From Ulota crispa (Eukaryota > Streptophyta > Bryopsida > Orthotrichales > Orthotrichaceae): a stretch of 64,000 nt of DNA. Position 1 is the first letter of the stretch; each line of letters begins with the position of its first letter. The translations under genes were made by a program, and so were the position numbers. Below, one piece after another: positions 1-11,364 of this stretch. The notes under the pieces were generated by a model. It was not told the origin of the DNA, did no database searches, and worked only from the letters and a program-made list of their open reading frames with translations. Location: positions 12,178,789-12,242,788 of the forward strand of contig OY987242.1 in NCBI GenBank assembly GCA_963920765.1. The letters run 5' to 3'.

Positions 1-160
1 ATACATCAAGCAAAGATGATGCCATCGAGATGAGCACCACTCAATATAACGCGACTGAGTTAGAAAACCTAATTTACTTGAACACAAAATACTCCAGCAC
101 GGAAAGGCAAACAAAGCAACATAAATTCTAAAGCACTAAGTTCCACAGTAGATCATTTAC
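1..160 (-). other. Intron following HSP101 exon 1
   Basis: AT-rich sequence beginning with the GTAAAT donor at 160-155 on the minus strand. No further HSP101 exon is seen before the window edge. Confidence 0.75.
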
Positions 161-570
161 CTGGCAGAGCTGATGCCAGCCTCCTTGAAACAGTCGGAGA
201 TCTGCCCATCGTCAAGCAAAGCAATAATGAGTTGATCAACCGCCAAGTGCGAATCTCCTCTAGATTTCTGCAAGCTCTGTGCCCTCCGAATACACTTGAT
301 AAGTGCAGGATTAGGAGGAGAGGCCTCTGGAGCTGGACTCTGCGACGGGATTCTCTTCACAGTGTTCTTCAATACTCGCTCCACAGAGGCGATCGTCCCT
401 TCACTCCCGGAGGCCGAAGTAATCGCTTGCCGTAGCAGACCCTCACTGTCATCAAGAAGCGCCAGAACCAAATGAGCTGGCGCATACTGCGCATGGCCCG
501 CCTCCGTCGCTAACTCTTGGCCAGCTGCGAGTGCTTCGTTCGTTTTGTGCGTAAACTTCTCCGGATTCAT
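161..570 (-). CDS. HSP101: Cytosolic HSP101 / ClpB1 chaperone, first exon (partial)
   Basis: N-terminal part of the hexameric AAA+ disaggregase that, with HSP70 and small HSPs, re-solubilises heat-aggregated proteins in the cytosol. The exon encodes MNPEKFTHKTNEAL, the typical start of plant HSP101, then both Clp-N repeats (about residues 8-70 and 85-135) with GHAQYAPAHL, RRAQS and SHLAVDQLI. Start is the ATG at 570-568; an upstream in-frame GTG is ignored. The exon ends in SSAR at a CAG|GTAAAT donor (161/160). The rest, including both ATPase domains, lies left of the window. No chloroplast or mitochondrial transit sequence precedes MNPEKF, which points to the cytosolic type. A heat-shock-element array lies upstream at 908-1018. 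Identity is secure; only the 5' coding exon is visible. Confidence 0.96.
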
Positions 571-880
571 CCTGTACAGCTGCGTCACTCAGCTCTCTCT
601 CTCTCTCGCAGAACACGAGCAAAACAAAACCTAAAATCCTTCCGCGATCTCTCCTTAAAACTAAAGACAATTAAACCAGCCGCAAAATTCTATAACAAAA
701 ATATCGCTCGAATGTTAACACTCCTCCAATGTCTCTCCACTTGTAACTTAAGCGTGCAGATCGAAATTATAGTCCAAAGTCTACAAAATTAAGCAGCATA
801 AAATTGACGAGACTGAAATCAATTGGTTCACGAATTTGTGTTGCATGAAGAGCCCTCGGCGGTCTTGATATATGGCGGAG
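571..880 (-). promoter_or_regulatory. HSP101 5' leader and probable core promoter
   Basis: The sequence upstream of the HSP101 ATG includes a GA/CT-rich microsatellite (about 590-611), typical of plant 5' UTRs. A TATATA-containing stretch lies at about 866-873 and could be the TATA box, which would give a leader of about 270 nt. The transcription start is inferred, not seen. Confidence 0.45.
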
Positions 881-907
881 CTACCACGGTATGACGGCCA
901 TGCTCGC

Positions 908-1018
908 GAAGTGCAGAAGGACCTGGAACGGAGCAGAAGGGCTTGGAATGAAACAGAAGGGCTTGGAATGAAGCAGAAGGGCCTGGAACGGAGCAGAAGG
1001 TTCGAGAGACTTCGAAAG
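908..1018. promoter_or_regulatory. Heat-shock-element array built from 20-bp tandem repeats
   Basis: GAA triplets start at 916, 926, 936, 946, 956, 966, 976, 986 and 996, an exact 10-bp register. They arise from about four tandem copies of a 20-bp unit (GGAACGGAGCAGAAGGGCTT and variants). The last GAA runs straight into a classical alternating element: GAA, two bases, TTC (1001), two bases, GAG (1006), two bases, TTC (1011). HSF trimers read nGAAn units every 5 bp in alternating orientation, so GAA every 10 bp is a step/gap-type HSE. It lies about 340-450 bp upstream of the HSP101 ATG. An open frame across it is a by-product of the repeat. Confidence 0.75.
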
Positions 1019-1263
1019 AGACAGAGTGTCTGTGTGGCGCCAAAGAGACAGGAAGCAAGTGTTCGAACTTTGAACTGCCGTCCAGGGGTGTGTGAGCCAT
1101 GCCACTTGGATTTTTGCCAAGTGGACATTCCATCCACGTGTAAGTTTACACCGAGTTCCACCCGTTTCCCTGCATAGGAAGTGAAGATTATCTTACACCA
1201 AGAAACTCCAAGAAGGGATGTCTTTTGCTTTTTCATTAGTCGAGCGATACTCACCTTATCATA

Positions 1264-1587
1264 CACGAGGTAGCAGCTCCCATAACCGTCGGAATAAGGG
1301 TTTTGAACATGATGATTTTTAATAAACATCTAGCAAATTACAGGAACCTATTAGCAAGAGAAAAATGATGAGTTTGCACTTTTAAATGTATTATTTGGAT
1401 ATTAAGAGAATAAGTTGTGAATTTTAAAGAGTTAACTGTAATTGCATCTAATGCCAACATTAAGGTTTTATGTTCACATGTTGTATATTTTTGTAATTAC
1501 ATCTATTCACTTTCACAAATTTTTCAAGATTTTAAAGGTGATAGTTATGGGTGCACTGATGGTTATGGGTGTTGCTACCTTACATGC
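1264..1587. repeat. MITE-like element, family T, copy 1
   Basis: The ends are inverted versions of each other: GGTAGCAGCTCCCATAACC on the left and GGTTATGGGTGTTGCTACC on the right. The interior (for example AAAAATGATGAGTTTGCAC and ATTATTTGGATATT) recurs at 32729-33060 and 50029-50340, and in degraded form at 12317-12527. There is no coding capacity. Exact ends and any target duplication are uncertain. Confidence 0.7.
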
Positions 1588-1689
1588 GAGGAAAAAAAAG
1601 CATAGAATTGTTCGTTGTGTGCACATCCATTCATAAATCACGCTAATGAAAATAGTCTTTATCCAAGTTTTGGAGTATCTCATTTTTTT

Positions 1690-2000
1690 GGGAATTTTTC
1701 ATGAATACCCTTGATGTTTGCAATATTTTCATAGATACCCTTGCTTTTTCAGAAATGGCACAAATACCCTTGGATCAAAAAATTTAGACGTTTGCTATGT
1801 TGTGCATGCCACTTCCCTTCTTTTGTACGTACACAAATCAAGAAAGAAGTAGTGTGTGCACTAAGGGAGAAGGAAGTGACATAAAGATAAAAAAACAAAC
1901 GCCTAATTTTTTTGGTCTAAGGGTATTTTGTGATATTTCTAAAAAAGCAAGGGTATCTATGAAGATATTGCAAACTTCAAGGCATCCATGAAAATTTCCC
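1690..2000. mobile_element. MULE-type MITE, family M1, copy 1
   Basis: A 311-bp element with long terminal inverted repeats, beginning GGGAATTTTTCATGAATACC and ending with the complement of GGGAAATTTTCATGGATGCC. It matches the copies at 46220-46531 and 51354-51666, which have 9-bp target duplications. Here the flanks are T-rich and the duplication is blurred. It has no coding capacity. Confidence 0.8.
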
Positions 2001-2524
2001 TTTTTTTTAACCCGTAAAGGACTCTTGTTCCCTTTAGAGACAAATGGGATTTTGGGTATGTACCTATGGCTAAACTACTTTGTGTGATTTTTTGAAACCT
2101 TTATTGAAAGTGGGGAATTCAAAAATCTGTATGAGCATCTAATTTTTTCTTCATTCCAACATTTGACAAAGAAGTTATGCAAGAATTTATCAAAACTACA
2201 AGAGGGGCAGCCCAAAAAAATCTTTAAAAATGACATTTAAAAAAAAAAAAGCTTGATAATTGGTTCTTTTGATTTACGTTTAAGTGGGAAGCTTTGAATC
2301 ATTCAATTTCAATTTGTGACATGAAAGCGACAAGGAGTTTTAAAGGATATTGAGAAAGATTAGTTTGTGTACAACTTTACAAATTTTCATTACAATTCAA
2401 AATTGTGGTGTCTAGGTTGCAATTATCAAAGTGGACCAATCCAATCAAAACATGTTGCCTCAAAGGTAATTGTGACCTTCAAATCCAAAATTATCACAAC
2501 AAAGGTCTTAGAATTTCTAGTCTC
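2001..2524. other. AT-rich intergenic sequence
   Basis: No gene seen. A TTAACCCGTAAAGGACTC sequence near 2006 resembles the termini of the TTAA-flanked elements, but no matching right end was found. Confidence 0.5.
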
Positions 2525-2758
2525 TTAACCCTTAAACAACCATAGGGAATAATATATACGCTGACGTATAATTGTCATTTGCTACCAATAAGAAATTTTA
2601 ATTTGGGATCTCAAGTACCTCACTAGAACCGCATTAATCTATTCTCCAACTTCTTTGTTAATCTCAAATGTAGTAGATGTGTGAATCCATTCCAAATACA
2701 AGAAAAATACCTTGTATTGTATTGGTCGCAAATGGCCTTTTGGTCATTTAAGGGCTAA
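2525..2758. mobile_element. TTAA-flanked MITE, family P, copy 1
   Basis: It begins TTAACCCTTAAACAACCATA and ends with GGTCATTTAAGGGCTAA, an imperfect inverted repeat. The roughly 230-bp body (CCAATAAGAAATTTTAATTT ... CTCAAATGTAGTAG ... GTATTGGTCGCAAA) is shared with 28635-28875, 34055-34288 (inverted) and 53220-53461. TTAA plus CCC-type ends are the pattern of piggyBac-superfamily elements. Confidence 0.75.
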
Positions 2759-2983
2759 GATGCTCAGGAGTGGGTTCTTTTAGAGCTTGTATCGGTAAAA
2801 TGAGAATACTAAATGACAAACCAATAAAGAAACGTACAAGCAATAAAGCTTTTATTGCTTTACTTTCAATTATTTGCTTTGTTTTCAAGATTAAATATAT
2901 TATTCTAGATCCTTGCTGAAAAGAAAATAAGAATGTGAGTTTCAAACAAATTCAAAATAATCCAAAGAATTTGGAGTCACAAT

Positions 2984-3413
2984 AGGGGTAGTCACAGTAT
3001 TTTCTTGGCCAGCTGTGGTGAATGAAAACGCAAACATGTCACTTTGTTGTTGACTACTAGAGTTTCCGTTTTGTTTAGCGTGCTAAATTTCTCACCGCCC
3101 CATTCTTCTCCTTCAAAGGTGAAGAATGGGGCGGTGAGAAGTTTAGTAGGAGAAGTTTCACCTCTTGCAACCCAAGTTTCACCTTGTCATGCTAATTTTT
3201 ATTGTCAATTGATTGCTCCCGTTGGTGGAGAGCGCAATAATTATTGCATTTTCTAAAAGCAAGTAATCATTCCCCATTCTCGTTCTCCAAAACAAACAAA
3301 TGGGGTGTCACACCATCTTCACAAAAAATTAGGTCCTATTGGCTCCTCTTTTCTCTCCACAACTTCTCAATCTCCATTCTCTTTTCATTCTCCGTTAAGT
3401 TGTGACTACCCCT
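2984..3413. repeat. Foldback element A with GGGGTAGTCACAG ends
   Basis: Bounded by AGGGGTAGTCACAG on the left and TGTGACTACCCCT on the right. A short palindrome lies inside (3092-3143, arms TTCTCACCGCCCCATTCTTC). Its right arm is the reverse complement of the left arm of the adjacent element B. Confidence 0.65.
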
Positions 3414-3416
3414 AAT

Positions 3417-3969
3417 AGGGGTAGTCACAGCACTTGCAAGAATGGAATGAGAATGGAGATTGAGAAGTTGTGGAGAGAAAAGGGGAGCCAATAGGAACTA
3501 GTTCTTGGTGAAGATGGCGTGACACCCCATTTTTGTGTTCTGGAGAATGAGAATGAGGAATGGTAAACACGGATTTATAGAGAAGATGCAGTAATTTTGA
3601 TGTGGGGTCACTAGGGTGCAAGGTTCATTGCTCTAGATTAGTGGGCTTGTTGGTGGGCCTTCACCTAAAGATGCATGCACAGTTGCCAGCTTTTGGAGGA
3701 AGATAGCAACTGCGCTCTCCACGGACACGAATCGACAATAAAAACAAAAACAAGCATGGTGAAATTCAGATTGCGGAAGGTGAACCTTAGATTACGGAAG
3801 GGGAAACTTCTCTTGCGAAAAGCCCATTCTTCACCTCCGAAGGAAAAGAAAGGAGCCGCAAGAAGTTTCGCATGCGAACAAAAGCCCAAGCTCTTGCAGT
3901 GAACACCAAAAGGACACGATAGCATTCTCATTCTCCATGTCTAGGAGAGGAAGTGCCGTGACTACCCCT
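3417..3969. repeat. Foldback element B with GGGGTAGTCAC ends
   Basis: Starts 3 bp after element A with the same AGGGGTAGTCACAG terminus and ends with GTGACTACCCCT. About 150 bp on either side of the A/B junction form a near-perfect inverted repeat (GAGATTGAGAAGTTGTGGAG against its complement). A Tourist-like (TWA target) insertion is possible but not proven. Confidence 0.6.
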
Positions 3970-4731
3970 AGTATAAATGGTTTTGTCTTCCAACGAGAAA
4001 AGGATCTAGGCTGAAGATTTAAAAGGATTCACGCAAAAGATTAGAAAGGATGGGCGCATCCAAGCTTCATGAATTGTCCATATTCAAAGCTTATAGTACA
4101 TATTTTTAGGATTCTCAAGTTCCTTATTATGAGGCAACAACTCAGCTTTTGCCCACTTATCCTTGAACATTTTTGATACATATATAGGTACATTTACTTT
4201 CTATTAGAAGAATTTCCTAATAAGAAAACCCAGAACCAACAACCAAGTTTAGCTAGCCGTTTATGAGTTTCACAACTCTAGGCCATCCAGGACAAATGCT
4301 TTTAACCCAATGAGCACAAAAAAGAGATCCCTCAAGTGAGACCAATCAACTACACTGCGTACCCTAGTACCCCACTCCTTGCCTACCACCCTACCTTAGT
4401 TTTAATACAATTGTACTAGCAGGTGTAAGGACCCTGTTTTCTAATCCCTAGAGACAGTATACTGTCTCTGGGGCGCTCAAGGGTATAGTCTTTGTATGCA
4501 CGAAGACTTCATTCTTACTTTTGGACATCCGTACTGGCAACATTCACTTTCTGAATAGCATTACACAGGTATCTTTACGACAGTATTGCTCTGGAAGACT
4601 GGAACTATTTTTCATCAAAGGTCCAAATCCTGTACATGCTCCTAAAGTTCAATCCCAAGTCAATTTGACTGGTGAGTGCATACCGGTCAGCCTCCAGCCA
4701 CCCATGATCTTGAGGAGCAGATTTGAAACCA
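3970..4731. other. 3' flank of the MTPC1-like gene
   Basis: AT-rich sequence with no gene. It contains a perfect 20-bp palindrome at 4450-4469 (AGAGACAGTATACTGTCTCT). The 3' UTR of the minus-strand transporter probably lies just left of 4732. Confidence 0.5.
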
Positions 4732-7700
4732 CTAGCTACTCAAGTTCAGCTGCAAGCTGATCGCTGCCAAGCCTTTCACGTTTTGGACAAGCCAGGTCTC
4801 CGCTTCACTTGCATGCCGCATGGCATCTCTACAGACGTAACCAAAACAAATGAATAGAGCCTCACTGGCACAAGGACAAGATTGCTTTAATTTGAACAGC
4901 GGCAAATGATCCATGATCTGGAATCCAGCACTTGTGCACTAGTACAGTAGTACCTGATCGAAAGGTTGGGGTCCATGGACACTCCCACCTCCGCAACCAC
5001 TTTGCCTTGCGAAAATTGACACGTTAGACTTCTGACTTTCACCACCTGCAACATCTCAAAAACATCAGTGGCTTCAACTTCCTTTTGCAACTTCAAAATC
5101 CGCGTTCTAACTCAAAAGGCTGTCTGCATCACCCATCACCACCATATTGGGCATTGAAAACATCGACATGTACTAACTCTGACATCAACTCTACTACCCA
5201 ACCAACTCTGAACTCCCTCACGCAAATATCTACTCATCAATATGACCCTGAAAGCAGTACTTTTGAGGCTGACACAGAAGTTAACATGAGCCTTCAACCG
5301 ATAAACAAGACCTTGAATCATTGTACCAGCATTCAAGGAGTGAGAGCAACTAGACTAGAGAACATCTTACGTGTTTCAGGTCAATCTGTTCTTGCGAGAA
5401 TTTGGTCTTCCGTTCCTATGATACCACCCAAAGCCATGACTAAACACACCAGGATGTATTCTTACCCAGGGAACCTTTCCCAGGCGCATTTTTGCCACAA
5501 TCTTACCTCATTTTGACATTGGCTACCTCACCACTAACAAAAAGCTGAGTGACAAAATGGACGGAACCGCCACCGCCACCGCCACATCCCTCTCAAACGA
5601 ACAGGGTGAGCCAATAGTTGGAAGACAGCTACTACTGTTAGCTTTCACAGAAGGATGTGCGCACCTAGATGATCCTATCCAGTATTTCCGTACCCTTGTG
5701 ATTTCTAGGGTGCGTGTTGCTTTGAAAAAACCACACAACTCCCTGTTCTCAGGGATCACTGCACCAAAGTCTCAAGAAACTCACCTCTCCGAATTTGCCT
5801 TGAATTTCGGAAACTACTTTCTGTCCGACTCGATTCAGGCAAGCGCGTTCATCTTCCCCTCTTACTTCACCATCCACGCTCTTGCCTTGATCCTGATTCT
5901 GGTTCTGTGAGCGTCTATTCCGATGACGCTTGTGGCCGTGATCCTGATCATGTGAATCCGAATGTTGAGCATCGTGATGCTCATGGAGGTGCTTGGGTTC
6001 ACGACTGTATTCCACACGATGATCTCCACGAGAATGCCTGTTTGTGTGCGAATGACCACCGTGGTCATGACTTTGCTTCTGCTTGTCCGTCCCGCTGGGG
6101 GCTGATAGTGATGGTCGCCCATCCGCTGCATCTGAACAAGCAAAACAACCTTTGGCCACTATAAGACTTCGCGGTAACGTGAAAAACGACTCGACACTAG
6201 TCTTTCCAGATTGGCGTGCCAAGTCCGACATTCTTTATTGCGAGCTGAAGGACTCGTCAGCAGCAGCTTCGCTTCACGCAACGAATCATTTCCAGCTTTC
6301 TAACCTCTCTGTTTGTGGAAGGAAACGTGTGGACAAACCTATATGAACAAAGATCTCTGAAACATTGGGATGACGTGATCGCACTTGCTGCCGTAACGTT
6401 TCTCCAATTGTATGGGCTGCACTCACACTCAGCAATGGATCCACCTGCCACGTATTCACGAGCTTCCGTGATTTGCAACTCCGTCATGCATCACTTGGCA
6501 TACTCAAATTGCTGTCAAGAGGCGCATCGGCTATCCAGCTACAGAGAAATCAAACTAAAAACACACCTACAAACGGTGATGAGAGTAGCATCTGAAGGCT
6601 AGCAATAGGACTCTCAAGACGTTGTCGATAGTACTCGGATTCCTTGAGAAGAATCCCGCACCTCCATATGGACGTCAACCTCCACAATGGAACCCATCCG
6701 CCGGCCTCTCAACTGACGGATGTCCTGTCAGCAAAGGAAATCATACTTTGGTACATTACAGAAAAAACCAAAAGTTCCAATCATCTCCCGCCAGCGCTTG
6801 CGCTGTTCACAACATGCAAACAGCTCTGCATATCCCTCAGTTTCTGGACAGCGTAGCCAAACAAATTGCTGACCACAAATGCGCATAAGAGAAATCTCTA
6901 ACATCCACATTCTTGGCGAGAAACCGGTGACTTCTTTTCGGTCGCGAATCTATTTCAGTGCTGTCTAACCAGTCCAAAAATCACGTAGATAAACACAATC
7001 AATTTGACCAGTTTCTTTCAACACATATCAAAGTGCACCAAAACGTGAAAAAGGTAAAAAATCTATGTGTCATAAACAGTCAGAAAAGCCACACAGGAAG
7101 TGGTTGACGATCTTTTGTAGGCATCCAGGTTTTGGAGTTCCATACCTCGACGCCGTCGACTTGTAAAACGGTTCTTCGTATGGGTGCCAGGATCGACTGA
7201 GGTAATCCCCTGTCCAAAAGCTCCTGCGCACTACACTTCGGCATGATTCAAATAAGTTGGTACAATTCACACAAAAATTTGCGTGCCTCGTCCATGCAAG
7301 CGTGCTCACATGCAATATTCGAAGAGTTTCCACCTAACTTGCAACCCATCCTACAAGGGAAGCACAGTGAACAACGACCTGGAGGCACATCGACCATTTA
7401 CCTTTGGTAACTGTACTCCAGTCCTGCTTTCATGATCATTCCAGAGACAAGCAGCGCGGCTATTGGATCCAGCAAGGGCATACCCATCATGGCCCCACCT
7501 GGTCCAGCATGACAATGTTGCAAATATCAACAACAGCAAGGAACCTTGTCAAAACTCTATGTTCTACAAACGCATCCAGTTGGATACTACAGGTGACAAA
7601 CACTGAACATCAGCGAACCCTATCACCTCTATACACTGCAGTGCTGAGCAACGTAATGCACGCGTCAAGCATTACCGACACCAATAAGAGCAACCAGGGT

Positions 7701-10700
7701 TGATACAGCGTCACCACGATGATGCCATGCGTTGGCTTTCAGTAACGCACTTCCAGACTTCTCTCCGGCCGCTTTGGTGATCCAATACAACCTGCCTCAT
7801 CAAACACGATAGTTCATTGGCAGTTGGAAATCAGATTCAACGTACATTCGATAAACATCTCGACCGAAACATCTCGGTCTAAACAAACAGATCGACTGCT
7901 CAATAAATCCACTCACACAGGGCAAGTCATCTTGTCATTTTCTTATACTCTCTACCCTCTTACAGTCCATTCAGATATTCATGCACTTCTCCTAGCTCTT
8001 TGCAAAAAGTTTGGAATGCCAATTCAGAATTCACGGAGAAGTGATGAAAACTGAATTACACAAGGAGTCAATCGATCCCTCATCACACCACAAATGATGT
8101 TGACTTCGAACATCTACCTGCCTCTAAAACCCTCCTGTGGGAACTACTCGAGAAACAACTCCGAGAAACAGGATCACCAGCAGGGATACTTTGTACACGT
8201 CGAAAACATTACCAACCATTGTGGAATACCAATTTTTGAAGCCTCAAGGACGCGCTATCTGTGCACAAATGTAACATACTATGGTGAGGTCTTCCACATT
8301 GACACAGATGATACGAGGGTGCTATTGTTCAAGAAACAAGTTCCTCTTTCACTTTCCATTAGACAAGTCCGACACATGATTCATGTGCCTGACTTGTGGT
8401 TGATGTGACTTTGGACAACCTCAACACAATGGTCAGTAGCTTGTGGCAAACTTCATATGTTCGTTTTGAGACCTGCAACTGCAGCAGATAAAGCCAGTTC
8501 TACACTCTTGTCAATCAGGCGTTCAAGGCTTCACCCACAAGCAGGTGACAAGCAGGTAGCCACGTGACAGCAAAAAATGACTTTCGAATTTCCCGCTCCA
8601 TAGGGCACTGAGCATGCACTGAAAGCTCTCCAAGAAGACCCTGGGAGAGCCACATAGGCTAGCTTACTGAGCATTCGAAGCTTCAAATCTTGATCCGTCG
8701 AATCACTGTGGACTTCTACACTTTGGCTGTAAGAATATGAGTGCAAATAGCATACCCTTCTTTCGCCCCAATACAAACAATCGCAGCCAGCAGTGCAACT
8801 TCCATATGCTCCATGTCCAAGACATGTCTATGCGCCACAAACCCGTGCTCCTCATTGCGACCGTGGTTGTGAATTTCCTGGCGTGCAGCAATATCCCCAG
8901 CTGCTTGCGTGATGGCGTCTTGAGTTGCCGACATTGCGGGTGTCAAAGCCTTCAGATCCAAAGATCAAACGTGAGTCTAGACACCAACTTCCACGTCAGA
9001 TATTTGACACGACCATGTCTCATATCCGCAATCAAGGGATCCCCTCATTCCATAAATTGGTCAAGAACGGGGACTGAAAATGTGAGGTGCACACTACCTT
9101 TTAACGACTTGCAATTTTGAGCTGACATGTCTGACCAAAGTACACGTGAGGAGTTCCATGGATATGTTCTATCTGGACCCATTTCTACGACACGCAATCC
9201 TTCAGCCAAGCCAATCAGTCATCCAACTCTCACTGGAACTGTTCAAAGAGGCTCACGGGACTGTGGGGTTCACACAATAATGCAGGGAGTCACCACTACT
9301 GCAGGAATTCAGCGCACAGCCATGACCTAACCCTAAATGCTTCTTGGGCACAAACACGTTCAAAATGGCGCGATCACTTTGCTGCACGGACTAAAGGAGC
9401 AGAAACACCGGATCTAGTTTCTGAAATCTCCTGCTTTCTCCAAAAACCTACTACATGAGGAGACACGGCCCATGTGATCAAAACGTTCGTTCATCCGGGT
9501 TGTTGGACTGTGAAAAACTCAATGAAAGACACGAGTGTCTCCACGGCAATTTGAGGAATGGAGAGGAATCGTGCGCATGCCTGTAAAGCATCGATTGCGC
9601 TCCATGCAATCCCACCACCGGTCACCAACAGGAGAACCGATATGCTCATCGCGCCAATAGTCTCAATTTTCCCATAGCCTGCATCATAAATAAGACAGAA
9701 TGATGCATGACAATGTGCGAAAAAGGCATGAACAACGCATATCGAGCATGCTGAAATTGAACGATCAAAACCTACTTCGTCACAGCATCACCGTATCTTC
9801 GTGACACAATGCAAGGAAAACCGTGGAACAATCCCTTGTGAAAGTGTTCCAATCGGTATATCCACGTCTTCCTAATTGACTCTACTCCAAACAAGCTGAT
9901 GACCTAGTACCACATCCAGATTGTACCAGATTAGTAGATTCAACTTCCACGCAGAGTTTTACCGTACGGATGCTCTTGATCTGGTGGCGCTTTCGATGCC
10001 TTCGAACACCACAATGCTACTCCACTCAGACCCTAAGCCAGATAATGCAAGCCACTTCCTTGTCATTGCTCCTGCACGAGAACATAGTGCGCAAGCCAAA
10101 GTGCTTGACAATAACCCTAAGTCTCTCGGCTTCGACGCAGGATCGCAAAAGACACGATGACGTACCCTGATTCCAAATACGTTCGTCAAAAACTATGCAT
10201 GCATTGGGCCCCTCAAAGCTCAAGTGAATTAGTGCACAATCTCGTTCACGAATCCACAGTAGATTGCTATGGTAAGTTCCACGACATCTACAGTACGGCG
10301 TTCGAGAACATTTGCTAAGACATCCAGCCAACAGAGTAAAGATCACATACAATATCTGACGCAGAATGAGCTGCGTCCGCAATGATAGCGGTGCTCCCAG
10401 ATACACAACCTGCTGCAATTTTGCATGCAGTCAACACGATGTCAGACCAGAGCCCCCATCGCAAGATCTTCTCCCCGTATGCTCCGAGCTTCTCACGAGA
10501 CTCATGGTCGTCATGCCCGTGGGTATCGCCCATGTGGTTTCGCCTTCCATGACTGAAAAACCGCCTCCACTCCTGCGTGTTGGCCGTAGAAACTTTCCGT
10601 CCCATCATTGCAGCTCTAGCAAACTTGCTCGACCAAAACAACTGGCTGGGCAGTGGTGCAAATGAAGAAATGGACTTGTGGGTGTGAGCAACGTTGTTTG

Positions 10701-10731
10701 ACCTGACTGCCCAGAGTCCTTGCTTCCCCAT
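4732..10731 (-). CDS. MTPC1: MTPC1-type cation diffusion facilitator (metal tolerance protein)
   Basis: Twelve in-phase exons (minus order): 10731-10351, 10032-9963, 9678-~9581, 8949-8756, 7791-7676, 7498-7402, 7230-7146, 6724-6662, 6444-6339, 6131-5785, 5045-4954, 4828-4732; about 581 aa. CDF proteins exchange Zn, Fe or related divalent cations for protons across organelle membranes. Recognised blocks: GSTAIIADAAHSASD (first metal site), SGVALWCSKASKAPPDQEHP, ETIGAMSISVLLLVTGGGIA, ANAWHHRGDAVSTLVALIGV (second site), LLDPIAALLVSGMI, IRQLRGRRMGSIVEVDVHM, VSEIFVHI. The N-terminus before residue 80 is basic and Ser-rich, like an organelle transit peptide. Histidine-rich stretches occur near residue 90, in exon 4, and at great length in exon 10. 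The end of exon 3 is uncertain: either a GC donor at 9580 or a GT donor at 9544. The ATG at 10731 is chosen because the 98 codons before it look like intron or UTR. Confidence 0.93.
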
Positions 10732-11364
10732 TTCAAAATACCGAATCGACAACGTCGTTGTGGTCCCTCCGCTTATTCTATCTTCGCGCTCTAAAGGGCA
10801 CAAAAAGTAAAACAACAAACCTTCCTTGGGCTGTGAGCTCAAGTCCAGTACACGGGATGACCGGGCCTTGATAAATGGCCATGTTCTCAACTTTCGCAAT
10901 CCAAAATTCTCTACAGGTCGAAAGCATGTGGGCTTCGAAGCATAGGACCCAAGGATATCTTCCATACAACTAAAGCAAAAATAAAAGTGCCTGTAGAAGA
11001 TTCCACAGGTGGATCGGAACGGCATCTATCACAATGTCGTCAACCCAAAATTTCTTCAATCTTCACCTCCCCGCACATAATGGCTAAACCCCCCTTCGAT
11101 CACTAACCAGCCCGCTCCTCATGTACTCCTTGCTCGCAAACTGATACAGCTACCAGCGAGGATCAGCACATACTTCCAGAAATCCAGGTTGCTTGCAAAG
11201 TCATTGGCATCAAAAGACAGGTTCTTTAGGAGTAAAAACAAACAATCACTACATCAAAACAAACGCATAAGGAAGCTCTAAATGTTTCACAAATTGCACT
11301 GAACATAATTCAAAAAGGCTGGGCATCAAGCTGAAGAGACGCAAATCGAGACACAAACTGACTC
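10732..11364. other. Upstream region of the MTPC1-like gene
   Basis: The exon-1 reading frame stays open up to 11025, including a second possible ATG at 10965-10963. The composition of that extension is not convincing, so I treat it as 5' UTR, intron or promoter. No other gene is seen. Confidence 0.4.

Noticed and set aside
872-1177. Plus-strand open frame with repeated LERSRR / GLGMKQKG residues
   Set aside because: It is the translation of the 20-bp tandem repeat upstream of HSP101; a repeat unit not divisible by three and no homology argue against a protein.
781-1329. 182-codon minus-strand open frame over the same repeat
   Set aside because: Low-complexity product (SFCF...LLLRSRPF) driven by the tandem repeat; the region fits a promoter.
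10026-10418. 130-codon minus-strand frame overlapping the MTPC1-like exons 1-2
   Set aside because: The correct exons use another frame with clear family motifs (SGVALWCSKASKAPP).
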